The notes under the pieces: generated by a model
Database searches by the model: none
Seen by the model: the letters and a program-made list of their open reading frames with translations, nothing else
What the model was told of the DNA's origin: nothing
DNA from: Cellulosimicrobium arenosum
GTDB taxonomy: Bacteria; Actinomycetota; Actinomycetes; Actinomycetales; Cellulomonadaceae
DNA length: 64,000 bases
Assembly: GCF_014837295.1 (NCBI RefSeq)
Contig: NZ_JACYHB010000005.1
Coordinates: forward strand, 1-64,000
Direction: 5' to 3'
Shown here: positions 33,673 to 42,220 of the stretch, in pieces
How the letters are laid out: each line of letters begins with the position of its first letter
Position numbering within the stretch: position 1 is the stretch's first letter
Translations under genes and position numbers: made by a program

Positions 33673-35541
33673 ATGGCAGGCGACGGCGAGACGTTCGTCG
33701 ACCCGCTCGACCTGCGGGTGCGCGAGCGCAACCAGCGGCGTTCGTTCCGCCGCGGCGCCACGCTGGTCGCGCGCAGCACGTCCCTGGTCTGGAGCTCGGG
33801 TCGCTGGTTGTTCCTCGCGCTCGCCGCCCTCCAGCTCGTCGGAGCCGTCCTGCTCGCCGGACAGGTGCTGGTGGTCGAACGCTTTCTCAATGCCGTCGTC
33901 GACCTGTCCGAGGGCGGCAGCATGCAGGGCCTCGTCGGACCGGTCGCGGCCCTCGCCGTCCTCATGGGCGCGGCAGCGCTGGTCGGCAGCGTCCAGGGCT
34001 CGATCCGCCGGTTCCTCGCCGACTCCGTCGCGCGACGGACCTGGCAGCAGGTCCTCGCGGTCGCGACGCGCGTGAGCCTGCGGCAGTTCGAGTCCCCCGC
34101 GTTCTACGACTCGCTGCAGCGGGTCAGCGCGAACGCCGCGAGCCGTCCACTGCAGGTGACGCAGGCGCTCCTCGGCGCGTTCGGCAGCGCCGCGGTCACC
34201 GTGACGGTGGGGTTGACGCTCGCTGCCATCCATCCCGCGCTCCTCGGGCTGCTCGTCCTCGGTGGGCTGCCGCTGCTGCTCACGAACCGGCGCGAGAGCC
34301 GGTTGGAGTTCGACTTCTCCGTCCGTCAGACCTACCCGGCGCGCGAGCGGGGCTACCTGTCGATCGTCCTCACGGGCCGCAACGAGGCGAAGGAGATCCG
34401 CGCCTTCGGGCTCGGCCGCACGCTGCGCCGCAGGTTCGACGGGTTGTACGGGCGGTACCAGGAGGACCTGGCCGTCCACCTGCGGCGCCGGACACTCCTG
34501 AGCGTCGTGGGGAACCTCGCCTCGGCTCTCGTCCTCGCGGTGACGCTGTTCTTCGTCGTCTGGCTCATCGCGCAGGGCGAGATGACGGTGGCACAGGCGG
34601 GTGCGGCCATCGTCGCGATCCGCATGCTGCAGGGCCAGGTCGCGACCCTGCTCGGGTCGGTGCAGTCCATCTTCGAGGCAGGGCTCTTCCTCGACGACGT
34701 CGACGCGTTCATGGAGCTGGGCCCGTCCGCGGACTCCCTCGAGGCCGGCGACCCGGCCCCCGAGTCGTTCGCGGAGATCCACGCGCAGGACGTGGGCTTC
34801 ACGTACCCGGGCAGCGACGTGCCCGCGCTGCGCGGGGTCGACGTGACGATCCGGCGCGGCGAGGTGGTGGCGCTCGTCGGGGAGAACGGGTCCGGGAAGA
34901 CGACGCTCGCGAAGATCCTCGCGGGGCTCTACGACGCCGACGACGGCGCCGTCCGGTGGGACGGCCGCGACACGCGCACCCTGGACCGCTCGACCGTGCG
35001 CGAGCGCGTGGCGCCGATCTTCCAGGACTTCGTCCGGTACGCGTTCTCGGCGCGCGACAACGTCGAGGTCGGGGACGTTGAGGCGCCCGGCGACGACGAC
35101 CGCGTCCGCGCCGCCGCGGGCCGTGCGGGTGCCGACGGCTTCCTGTCCGCGCTCCCCCAGGGGTACGACACGATGCTCTCGCGCCTCTTCCGGGGCGGGC
35201 GCGACCTGTCCGGCGGGCAGTGGCAGCGGGTGGCCATCGCCCGCGCGTTCTACCGCGACGCGCCCTTGATCATCCTCGACGAGCCGACGGCGTCGCTCGA
35301 CCCGCGGGGCGAGCACGACCTCTTCGAGTCCCTGCGGGACGTGCTCGCCGGGCGCACGGCGGTGTTCATCTCGCACCGCTTCTCGTCGGTGCGGTCCGCG
35401 GACCGCATCTACGTGCTCGACGAGGGCAGCGTCGCCGAGCACGGCACGCACGACGAGCTGATGGCCCGGGGCGGGCTGTACGCCGACCTGTTCACGCTGC
35501 AGGCGGACGCCTACCTCGACCCGGGGCGGTCGACGCCCTGA
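33673..35541 (+). CDS. ABC exporter with fused membrane and ATPase domains (lasso D protein)
   Basis: A 622-aa half-transporter: six hydrophobic segments between residues ~45 and 320, then a nucleotide-binding domain with Walker A G-E-N-G-S-G-K-T-T (403-411), the R-D-L-S-G-G-Q-W-Q-R signature, Walker B L-I-I-L-D-E-P-T and the H-loop F-I-S-H-R. Placement inside the RiPP cluster suggests export of, and immunity to, the mature peptides. No peptidase C39 domain is present, in keeping with leader removal by B2. The ATG at 33673 follows GAGGAGG by 8 nt. It is convergent with the kinase-like gene, 10 nt apart. Confidence 0.92.
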   Translation: MAGDGETFVDPLDLRVRERNQRRSFRRGATLVARSTSLVWSSGRWLFLALAALQLVGAVLLAGQVLVVERFLNAVVDLSEGGSMQGLVGPVAALAVLMGAAALVGSVQGSIRRFLADSVARRTWQQVLAVATRVSLRQFESPAFYDSLQRVSANAASRPLQVTQALLGAFGSAAVTVTVGLTLAAIHPALLGLLVLGGLPLLLTNRRESRLEFDFSVRQTYPARERGYLSIVLTGRNEAKEIRAFGLGRTLRRRFDGLYGRYQEDLAVHLRRRTLLSVVGNLASALVLAVTLFFVVWLIAQGEMTVAQAGAAIVAIRMLQGQVATLLGSVQSIFEAGLFLDDVDAFMELGPSADSLEAGDPAPESFAEIHAQDVGFTYPGSDVPALRGVDVTIRRGEVVALVGENGSGKTTLAKILAGLYDADDGAVRWDGRDTRTLDRSTVRERVAPIFQDFVRYAFSARDNVEVGDVEAPGDDDRVRAAAGRAGADGFLSALPQGYDTMLSRLFRGGRDLSGGQWQRVAIARAFYRDAPLIILDEPTASLDPRGEHDLFESLRDVLAGRTAVFISHRFSSVRSADRIYVLDEGSVAEHGTHDELMARGGLYADLFTLQADAYLDPGRSTP

Positions 35542-35551
35542 CCCCGGCAGC

Positions 35552-36520
35552 TCAGACGTCGAGCTCGGCGAGGAGCCGTTCAGCGAGGTCCGGCGCGAAC
35601 GGCGGGCCCCAGGGCACGCGTGCCCGGTAGACGGGCACGCTGCGCGCGATCTGGGCGACCTGGGCGAAGTGCCGGTCGACCACCGTCTTGTCCTTCCACC
35701 CGAGCAACCGCGCGTAGGTGATGAGCGCGAACACCGCGACGGTCGGCTCGATCCGCTCCACGTCGAGCTCGGCGTGCTCCCGGTCGGGCCAGGGGACGAC
35801 GATCGCGGCCAGGGGCAGCGCGTCGTCGGCACCCGCGCCGAGCCGCAGGACCTGCCGCGCGTCCGCGCTGGTGCGCACGGCGGGATCCTCGCCCTCGAAC
35901 CGGCCGACGAGCTCGTCCGCACCCTTGCGCAGGCGCAGCTCGCTCGCCCCGAGCCGGACGGAGGGCGTGCCGTCGAGGTCGACGCGCAGGACGTCGTCGG
36001 TGATCACCGAGCCGCCCGCGGCGCACAGCAGCGTCGCCATCGTCGACTTCCCCATGCCGGACGCGCCGACGAACGCGACGGCCCGACCCCCGATGTCGAC
36101 CGCGCTGCCGTGCAGGACCGCGACACCGCGCAGGTAGAGCTGGAAGGACAGCACGGCCCCGGTGACGAGGATGGCGGCGACGCCCGGGTCCGCTCCCGCA
36201 CGCAGATGGACGTGGACCGTGGCGAGGTCGGCCGAGACGTGCACGTCGCACGTGCGGTGGAAGCGCAGCAGGTAGTCCCCCGATGCCCGCTCGAAGAACG
36301 TGTAGAACGCCCGGTCGCCGTCGGCGTAGTCGAGGAGGGTCCGGGCGTCCGCCGGTTCCGAGGCGTCCACGATCTCGTCGCCCCACCGCACCGTCACGTC
36401 GACCGGCTCGGCCGGGTCCGCAGGTCGGTCCTGGTGCAGCGGCAGCTCGGACACCACGTGCAGGCCGTACAGCCGGACGTGCTCCCACCCGGCCTCGCCG
36501 ACCCCGACCCTGTGCGTCAC
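35552..36520 (-). CDS. HPr kinase-like protein (probable lasso-peptide kinase)
   Basis: A 322-aa protein whose C-terminal half resembles the HPr kinase/phosphorylase core: L-H-G-S-A-V (H137), Walker A G-A-S-G-M-G-K-S-T (152-160), then S-V-I-T-D-D (Asp175/176). The N-terminal ~110 residues are divergent. Homologues in paeninodin-type clusters phosphorylate the side chain of the C-terminal Ser of the lasso peptide (family knowledge). Both precursors here end in Ser, which supports that role. Start GTG 36518-36520 has no clear ribosome binding site. No HPr/PTS genes are nearby, arguing against carbon-catabolite function. Confidence 0.83.
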   Translation of the reverse strand: MTHRVGVGEAGWEHVRLYGLHVVSELPLHQDRPADPAEPVDVTVRWGDEIVDASEPADARTLLDYADGDRAFYTFFERASGDYLLRFHRTCDVHVSADLATVHVHLRAGADPGVAAILVTGAVLSFQLYLRGVAVLHGSAVDIGGRAVAFVGASGMGKSTMATLLCAAGGSVITDDVLRVDLDGTPSVRLGASELRLRKGADELVGRFEGEDPAVRTSADARQVLRLGAGADDALPLAAIVVPWPDREHAELDVERIEPTVAVFALITYARLLGWKDKTVVDRHFAQVAQIARSVPVYRARVPWGPPFAPDLAERLLAELDV

Positions 36521-36570
36521 GGCGTCAGGCTAGCCGCCGCGGGTGCCGCCACCACGGCCCGCCGGCGAAG

Positions 36571-36577
36571 TTCACCC
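36571..36577 (-). promoter_or_regulatory. GGGTGAA motif upstream of the kinase-like gene
   Basis: TTCACCC at 36571-36577 lies 51 nt upstream of the kinase start and touches the stop codon of the preceding glycosyltransferase. Confidence 0.4.
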
Positions 36578-37708
36578 TCTGGCCGGGTAGAGCGCGGCGT
36601 ACGCCGCGGCGACCCGGTCCCAGCTGTACCGGCCGGCCTCGGCGCGGCCCTGCGAACCGAGCCGGTCCGCGAGCGGACGGTCGTGCACCACGCGCTCGAG
36701 CGCGTGCGCGAGCGCACCGGCGTCCTCGGGGTCGACCAGGAGTCCCGTGCGCGCCTCGTCGACGAACTCGGGCGGCCCTCCCCTCGAGGTGACGACCACC
36801 GGAACGCCCGCGCGCCATCCCTCGAGCACCACGATCCCGAACGCCTCGACGCGGCTCGGTACGACGAGCGCCTGCGCGGCGGCCACCGTCGTGACGATCT
36901 CAGGACGCGAGAGCCGCCCGGGCAGCACGACACGATCCGCGAGGCCGGCCCGGTCGACCTGCTGCCGCAGCGGCTCCAGCTCCGGGCCGTCGCCGCCGAG
37001 GACGAGGCGCACGTCCTCGGGCAGGTCCGCCCGCGCGAAGGCCTCCAGCAGCAGGTCGAAGCCCTTGGTGCGCACGACCCGCCCGACGGCGAGGAGGTAG
37101 CGGTCCGGGAGCCACGACGGGCGGGCTCCGCCCGCCTCGTCGAGGTCGATCCCGTTGGGCACGACCGTCCCCGCGCCGGGCGTGAGGTCGAACCGCCGCT
37201 CCAGGTCGGTCAGCGCGTAGCCCGAGCAGGCCGTGACGGCGGACGCCTCGGCGAGCGAGCGGCGCAGGGCTGCGCGCAGGAGCGCCGACGTGTCGAACGC
37301 GTCGTGCGCGTCCATGAAGGTCTCTCCGTGTCCTGTCACCACGAGCGGCGTCCGCGTGAGCGCGGAGAGCCCGTGGGCCCACACGCCCTGCGGGCCGTAG
37401 CAGTGCACGTGCAGCACGTCCGGTCGATCCGCCCGGTACGCCGCGCGCCACGCACCCAGCGCGCCGGGTGCGTGGCGGACGAGGTCGACGACGGACCCCA
37501 CGTTGCGCGCCGGCATCGGGGTCGGGAGGTAGCGGACAGGGATGCCGTCCAGGTCGTGCGGGACTTCTTCGTCGCCCTGGTCCACCGACCACACGGCGAC
37601 GCGGTGCCCGGCGTCCCGCAACGCGTGCGCGACGTGCCGCACGTGCTCCTCGACGCCCCCGGCCCGGGGCAGGAACGAGCTGGTGACGAGGGCGACCGCG
37701 GTCGTCAT
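36572..37708 (-). CDS. family 4 glycosyltransferase
   Basis: A 378-aa GT-B enzyme. The N-terminal acceptor domain has the Gly-rich P-R-A-G-G-V-E-E-H-V and H-V-H-C-Y-G-P-Q; the C-terminal donor domain has V-P-N-G-I-D, A-V-G-R-V-V-R-T-K-G-F-D-L-L and the E-A-F-G-I-V-V-L-E E-x7-E motif of GT4 retaining transferases. It transfers a nucleotide-sugar residue in the cytoplasm, presumably onto the surface polysaccharide; donor and acceptor are unknown. The ATG at 37706-37708 follows AGGAGG by 5 nt. It is divergent from another GT4 gene with a paired CGGGTGAA motif between them. Confidence 0.93.
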   Translation of the reverse strand: MTTAVALVTSSFLPRAGGVEEHVRHVAHALRDAGHRVAVWSVDQGDEEVPHDLDGIPVRYLPTPMPARNVGSVVDLVRHAPGALGAWRAAYRADRPDVLHVHCYGPQGVWAHGLSALTRTPLVVTGHGETFMDAHDAFDTSALLRAALRRSLAEASAVTACSGYALTDLERRFDLTPGAGTVVPNGIDLDEAGGARPSWLPDRYLLAVGRVVRTKGFDLLLEAFARADLPEDVRLVLGGDGPELEPLRQQVDRAGLADRVVLPGRLSRPEIVTTVAAAQALVVPSRVEAFGIVVLEGWRAGVPVVVTSRGGPPEFVDEARTGLLVDPEDAGALAHALERVVHDRPLADRLGSQGRAEAGRYSWDRVAAAYAALYPARG

Positions 37709-37767
37709 GAGCCTCCTTCGGGGGGTGGCGGACCCTGGAAGCGTAGGCGCCCGTTCCCTCGCCTCAC

Positions 37768-37806
37768 GGGTGAAATCGGGCCTCGGGTCCCGGCGTGGCG
37801 GGTGAA
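37768..37806 (+). promoter_or_regulatory. paired GGGTGAA direct repeats between divergent GT4 genes
   Basis: GGGTGAA at 37768-37774 and 37800-37806, starting 32 nt apart (about three helical turns) in the 190-bp divergent promoter. Confidence 0.6.
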
Positions 37807-37898
37807 CCCCGGCCCTGACCGTGGGCCACCAGGCCGCGCTCCCCGACAATGAGGGTCCGCGGACGACGGTCTGCCGGACGACGGACGGGAGGTGCGGG

Positions 37899-38951
37899 GT
37901 GCCACGACTGACGCTGGCGACCATCGCCGTGGGCGTGCCCATGGGACAGCAGGTCTACGAGCGTGAGGTCTCGCGACGCGCGCAGTCCGCGCTGGGCCCG
38001 GACGTCGACGTCGGCCGCTCGGTGACGCGGTCGCTGCGCTCCCCGCTCCCCGGGACCGCACGCCTGCCGCACTGGGTGCTGCGCGAGGCGCCCGCCGGGG
38101 TCCGTCGCGCCGTCGGGGCGCTGATGTACCCGGGCGCCGACGTGGTGCACCGCATGGGCCTGTCCCTCCCGCCGGCCCGGGTCCCGGAGATCGTCACCGT
38201 GCACGACACGGTCGCGTGGCGGTTCCCCGACGAGTCCGCGCCCGAGCCCTTCGCCGCCGAGGAGACGCGGCGCGCACGCGCCGTCGTGTCCGTCTCGCAG
38301 TTCGCCGCCGACGACGTCGCGGAGCGCCTCGGCCTGGACCACGTGCACGTGGTCCACAACGGCGTCGACGACCGGTTCTTCGAGGCCCTGCCCCTGTCCC
38401 CGGGCGCGCTGCACGACCTCGGGGTCGACGGCCCGTACGTCCTGCACGCAGGGGGGTCGTCGACCCGCAAGAACCTCGAAGGTCTCGCCGCGGCGTGGCC
38501 GTCCGTCCGCAGCGCCCACCCGGACGTCACGCTGGTCCTCAGCGGTCCGCCGTCGGAGCGCCGGGACCGGCTCTTCGGCGCGCTCGACGGCGCCGTGCGC
38601 GTCGGCCTCGTGCCGGACGAGCGGCTTCCGGGTCTCGTCGCCGGGGCCCGGGCCGTCGTCGTCCCGTCGATCTACGAGGGTTTCGGGCTGCCCGCGCTCG
38701 AGGCGATGGCGGTCGGGGTCCCCGTGGTCGCTGCCGCACGCTCCTCCCTGCCGGAGGTCTGCGGCGACGCGGGGATCCTCGTCGAGCCCGACGGCGCGGG
38801 GCTCGCGGACGGTCTCGTCCACGCCCTGACCCGTGACGAGGGCGTGGACGCCGGTGTCGAGCGAGGGCTCGCCCGCGCGCGTCTGTTCACGTGGGACGCG
38901 AGCGCCGCCGCACACGCGTCCGTGTGGCGCGAGGTGCTGGCGCGTACCTAG
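37899..38951 (+). CDS. family 4 glycosyltransferase
   Basis: A 350-aa GT-B protein of the mannosyltransferase-like GT4 branch: V-H-D-T-V-A-W-R-F-P-D near residue 95, V-S-Q-F-A-A-D-D, V-V-H-N-G-V-D, L-H-A-G-G-S-S-T-R-K-N-L-E and V-P-S-I-Y-E-G-F-G-L-P-A-L-E-A-M with the E-x7-E pair. GTG 37899 is selected because GGGAGG lies 6 nt upstream and the conserved strand begins there. It overlaps the convergent GT2 gene by four bases at the stop codons. Likely a chain-assembly enzyme of the polysaccharide. Confidence 0.92.
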   Translation: MPRLTLATIAVGVPMGQQVYEREVSRRAQSALGPDVDVGRSVTRSLRSPLPGTARLPHWVLREAPAGVRRAVGALMYPGADVVHRMGLSLPPARVPEIVTVHDTVAWRFPDESAPEPFAAEETRRARAVVSVSQFAADDVAERLGLDHVHVVHNGVDDRFFEALPLSPGALHDLGVDGPYVLHAGGSSTRKNLEGLAAAWPSVRSAHPDVTLVLSGPPSERRDRLFGALDGAVRVGLVPDERLPGLVAGARAVVVPSIYEGFGLPALEAMAVGVPVVAAARSSLPEVCGDAGILVEPDGAGLADGLVHALTRDEGVDAGVERGLARARLFTWDASAAAHASVWREVLART

Positions 38952-39910
38952 CGGGTGGTGCCCCGCGCCGCGGCCGGCAGGGTCATCGCTCGCCCGAGGC
39001 CGACGAGCATCCCGGCGAAGGTCGACACCGAGCGCAGCAGCCCGTTCGCCACCCCGCGCACGACCGAGCCCTCACGGGTCCGCAGCCGCCCGAAGGCCCG
39101 GGCCGCGTAGGCGATCTCGCCGCCCGCGGCGCGCAGCGACACCAGCAGGTACCGCCGGAAGTGCGTGTCGCGGATCCCCACGGTGGCGCCGAGGAGCACG
39201 AGGTGGTTGCGCTGTGCGTAGTACGAGTACCGGAGGTCGAACCGTCGGCCCTTCGCGTACGGACCGGCGACGTGCCTGACCTCGGCGGCGGGCGTGTAGA
39301 CGACCCTGTCCCCTCGCATACGCATCCTGAGGACCGCATCGGTCTCCTCCCGCAAGCACGTCCCGGGATAGATGTCCCGGATCCCTCCGACCTCGTCGAG
39401 CGCGGCCCGGCGCACGGACATGTTCGCGCCCAGCAGGTGGTCGACGTCGACGTCGTGGCCGGGATCCGCGGCGAAGAAGCCCGTCAGGGTCCCGTCGGGG
39501 AGGAACCTGCCCACCTGGTCCGCGCCCTCGAGCTCCTCCCCCGGCTCCCCGTTGGCTGCCCGGCCGCCCACGGCGGAGACAGCGGGGTCCCCGTACGGCA
39601 CCAGGAGCGCTGCCAACCAGCCGGGGCTCGCGTAGGCGTCGTCGTCGACGAAGGCGATCACGTCCGTCGTGGTCGCGGCCACGCCGATCTGCCGCGAGCC
39701 CGCGGTGTGGCCCGCGCCGAGGTCGTTGCGCAGGTAGTGCACGCCCTCGGCGGCCTCGACGACGGCTCGCGACTCGGACCCGGTGGACGCGTCCACGACG
39801 ACGATCGCGTCGGCGGGCGGCACCTGACCCGCCAGGTGCTCGAGGCAGGTGCGCAGGTGCTCCGGCCGGTTGTACGTCGGGATGACGACGGAGACGGTGG
39901 GGCTCGGCAT
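38948..39910 (-). CDS. family 2 glycosyltransferase
   Basis: A 320-aa GT-A enzyme: V-S-V-V-I-P-T-Y-N-R-P near the start, V-V-V-D-A-S-T-G-S, the D-D-D metal triad in I-A-F-V-D-D-D-A, and G-A-N-M-S-V-R-R followed by L-R-E-E-T-D (catalytic E-D-type region). A hydrophobic/amphipathic C-terminus may contact the membrane. The ATG at 39908-39910 begins the conserved first strand. It is divergent from the gene at 40089, with two CGGGTGAA-type motifs between them. Confidence 0.92.
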   Translation of the reverse strand: MPSPTVSVVIPTYNRPEHLRTCLEHLAGQVPPADAIVVVDASTGSESRAVVEAAEGVHYLRNDLGAGHTAGSRQIGVAATTTDVIAFVDDDAYASPGWLAALLVPYGDPAVSAVGGRAANGEPGEELEGADQVGRFLPDGTLTGFFAADPGHDVDVDHLLGANMSVRRAALDEVGGIRDIYPGTCLREETDAVLRMRMRGDRVVYTPAAEVRHVAGPYAKGRRFDLRYSYYAQRNHLVLLGATVGIRDTHFRRYLLVSLRAAGGEIAYAARAFGRLRTREGSVVRGVANGLLRSVSTFAGMLVGLGRAMTLPAAARGTTR

Positions 39911-39961
39911 GCACCGAAGGTATCCGTCCCCGGTCCCGCTGGCAGCAGAGCACGTGCAGAC

Positions 39962-40011
39962 TTCACCCGCGGTCACGCGGCCTACGAGAGCTCCCGTGCC
40001 GGATTTCACCC
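39962..40011 (-). promoter_or_regulatory. paired GGGTGAA direct repeats between divergent GT genes
   Basis: TTCACCC at 39962-39968 and 40005-40011, starting 43 nt apart (about four turns) within a 178-bp divergent promoter. Confidence 0.6.
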
Positions 40012-40088
40012 GAACGACGACGCACGGCGCCAGTACGCTCGGCGCGGGCGGTAGACGAGTGAGCGGTACCAGCGGACCGGGAGCGACC

Positions 40089-40934
40089 ATGACCGAGATC
40101 GATGCGTTCATCATCGCCTGGACCGGGCGTGGCGAGTCCGCGCGGACCGTCGCGACCGCGATCGAGCCTGTGGTGCGGAGCCTCACGGTCGTCTACTCCA
40201 ACCAGGACGACGAGCGGTGGGACGGTCCTGGTGAGTGGGTCGCCGTGCCCGACGACTGGTTCTACGGACCCAAGTTCGCCGAGACGCTGCGGCGCCAGCT
40301 CGAGCGGGACGATCCCGGGGTGATGCTGCAGGTCCAGGCGGACGCGACGTGCGAGGACTGGCCGGCGCTCGTCACCCGTTGCGCCGAGACGTTCGGGTCG
40401 CGCGAACGGCTCGCGGTCTGGGCTCCGGACGTCAGCTTCACGCCGCTGCCGCTGCGGGTCACCCACCTGGCCGACGCGGGGCAGCACCTGCACCACGTCG
40501 CGCTCGTGGACGGCATCGTCTGGGCTCTGTCGGCCGACGCCGTCGTCCGGCTCGCGCGCCATGACTACGGCATCAACAACGTCGGCTGGGGCATCGACTG
40601 GGCGGCCGCGTGCTACGCCCGCGCGACCGGACGCGAGGTCCTGCTCGACTCGACGGTGCACGTGACGCACCCTGCCTCGCGGGGGTACCGCACCGACGAC
40701 GCCGAGAAGCAGATGGAGACCTTCCTCGACCAGCTCGACGACGACGAGCAGGCCGCACGCGAGCTGGTCGGCGGGTTCCTCGCACCGCGCAGGTCCGCAC
40801 GCCCGGTGCGGGACGGACTGCGCGAGGCGCTGAAGCACCGGGTCCACGTGCTGCGGGCCCGGGTCGCCGACGCCCGGGCGGGATCTCGGGAGGACGAGCG
40901 CCGCCAGGTCCCCGGCACGGTCGGCGGACCGTGA
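40089..40934 (+). CDS. uncharacterised glycosyltransferase-like protein
   Basis: A 281-aa soluble protein that I do not place in a named family. A first strand (D-A-F-I-I-A-W-T-G-R-G-E-S), an F-Y-G-P-K-F loop, a Q-V-Q-A-D-A-T strand-acidic motif near residue 83 and a later N-N-V-G-W-G-I-D-W segment recall GT-A transferases, as does a V-T-H-P-x-S-R-G-Y motif. The C-terminus is Arg-rich. Position at the head of the operon leading into the ABC exporter supports a role in glycan synthesis. The ATG follows GAGCGACC, a weak site. Confidence 0.6.
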   Translation: MTEIDAFIIAWTGRGESARTVATAIEPVVRSLTVVYSNQDDERWDGPGEWVAVPDDWFYGPKFAETLRRQLERDDPGVMLQVQADATCEDWPALVTRCAETFGSRERLAVWAPDVSFTPLPLRVTHLADAGQHLHHVALVDGIVWALSADAVVRLARHDYGINNVGWGIDWAAACYARATGREVLLDSTVHVTHPASRGYRTDDAEKQMETFLDQLDDDEQAARELVGGFLAPRRSARPVRDGLREALKHRVHVLRARVADARAGSREDERRQVPGTVGGP

Positions 40935-40937
40935 CAA

Positions 40938-40944
40938 TTCACCC
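40938..40944 (-). promoter_or_regulatory. GGGTGAA motif upstream of the ABC exporter genes
   Basis: TTCACCC at 40938-40944 in the 55-bp space before the Wzt-like gene. Confidence 0.4.
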
Positions 40945-40989
40945 CGTCCACCGTGGTCCCGGCCCGCACGCACGACCTACTGTGGTCGC

Positions 40990-42204
40990 GTGACGTCCAC
41001 ACCGCCCGCCATCCATCTGTCCGGGGTCGGCAAGACCTACCGGATCGGTGCCTCGGGCGACCGTCCCGCGACCGCTGCCGAGGCTGCGCTGAAGCGTCTG
41101 CGGCACCCCCGCGCCGCCAGGTCGTGGAGCACGTTCGACGCGCTCGACGGCATCACCTTCGACGTGGCCCAGGGCGAGGCGCTCGGCATCGTCGGACGCA
41201 ACGGGGCCGGGAAGTCCACCCTGCTGAAGATCCTCACCAGGATCACGGCCCCGACCCGCGGGCGCATCGAGATGCGCGGGCGCGTCGGGAGCCTGCTCGA
41301 GGTCGGCACGGGCTTCCACCCGGAGCTCACAGGGCGCGAGAACATCTATCTCAACGGTGCGCTGCTCGGCATGACACGTCAGGAGATCCGGCGCCGGTTC
41401 GACGAGATCGTCGACTTCTCCGGCGTGGAGAAGTTCCTCGAGACCCCCGTCAAGCGGTACTCGTCGGGCATGTACGTCCGGCTCGCGTTCGCCGTCGCAG
41501 CGCACCTGGACACGGAGATCCTCGCGATCGACGAGGTGCTCGCGGTCGGGGACGCGGAGTTCCAGCGCAAGTCGCTCGCCAAGATGCGCGACGCCGCGCA
41601 GCACGGGCGCACCGTCCTGTACGTCAGCCACCAGGTCCAGACCGTCCAGGCGCTGTGCACCTCCGCCGTGCTGCTCGACCGCGGGCGGCTCCTGCACCAC
41701 GGGAGCGTCGAGTCCACCCTGCACGAGTACCGGGCCAGCTTCGAGAGCTTCGCGCTCGCGCAGGCCGACCCGTCGAACCGCGGTGGGTCCGGCCAGCTCC
41801 GGTTCACGGACGTCGTCGTCGAGGACCTCTACACGACGTCGGACGCCGACAAGTCGGTCGAGTTCGAAGTCGGACCCAATCCTGACGTGCCCGGGCAGTA
41901 CTACGTGTCCTGCCACGTCAACGACGAGAACGGCACCGTCATCGCGCAGTGCGACTCGCGTCTGGTCGGCATGTGGCTCGATCCGGCGACGGCCCAGCGC
42001 GGACGCCTCGTCATCAAGAACCTGTGGCTCAAGCCCGGCCGCTACACCATCGACATGTTCGTCTGCCAGGCCGGAGTGCTCGACGCGTGGGAGGGTGCGG
42101 CCCAGATCGAGGTGCTGCCCGACCTCCCCTACCCGGAGCTGGCCGAGGCGGACGGGATCGGACGCGGCGTGATCCACGCCGACTTCGCCTACGAGCAGTA
42201 CTGA
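40990..42204 (+). CDS. polysaccharide ABC transporter ATPase (Wzt type) with carbohydrate-binding tail
   Basis: A 404-aa ATPase subunit. Walker A G-R-N-G-A-G-K-S-T is at residues 69-77, the signature Y-S-S-G-M at about 155, Walker B I-L-A-I-D-E-V-L, and H-loop V-S-H-Q. The extra ~145-residue C-terminal domain (from ~260) has the beta-sandwich pattern of Wzt-C domains, which read a terminal modification of the finished chain before export (family knowledge). GTG start 40990 is 55 nt after the previous gene; the permease follows 16 nt downstream. The polymer is therefore completed in the cytoplasm. Confidence 0.92.
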   Translation: MTSTPPAIHLSGVGKTYRIGASGDRPATAAEAALKRLRHPRAARSWSTFDALDGITFDVAQGEALGIVGRNGAGKSTLLKILTRITAPTRGRIEMRGRVGSLLEVGTGFHPELTGRENIYLNGALLGMTRQEIRRRFDEIVDFSGVEKFLETPVKRYSSGMYVRLAFAVAAHLDTEILAIDEVLAVGDAEFQRKSLAKMRDAAQHGRTVLYVSHQVQTVQALCTSAVLLDRGRLLHHGSVESTLHEYRASFESFALAQADPSNRGGSGQLRFTDVVVEDLYTTSDADKSVEFEVGPNPDVPGQYYVSCHVNDENGTVIAQCDSRLVGMWLDPATAQRGRLVIKNLWLKPGRYTIDMFVCQAGVLDAWEGAAQIEVLPDLPYPELAEADGIGRGVIHADFAYEQY

Positions 42205-42220
42205 GAGGCACTGAGGACAG

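Noticed and set aside
32137-35922. Long antisense frame over the ABC exporter and nucleotidyltransferase
   Set aside because: It covers well-supported genes on both strands and its composition is typical of a shadow frame.
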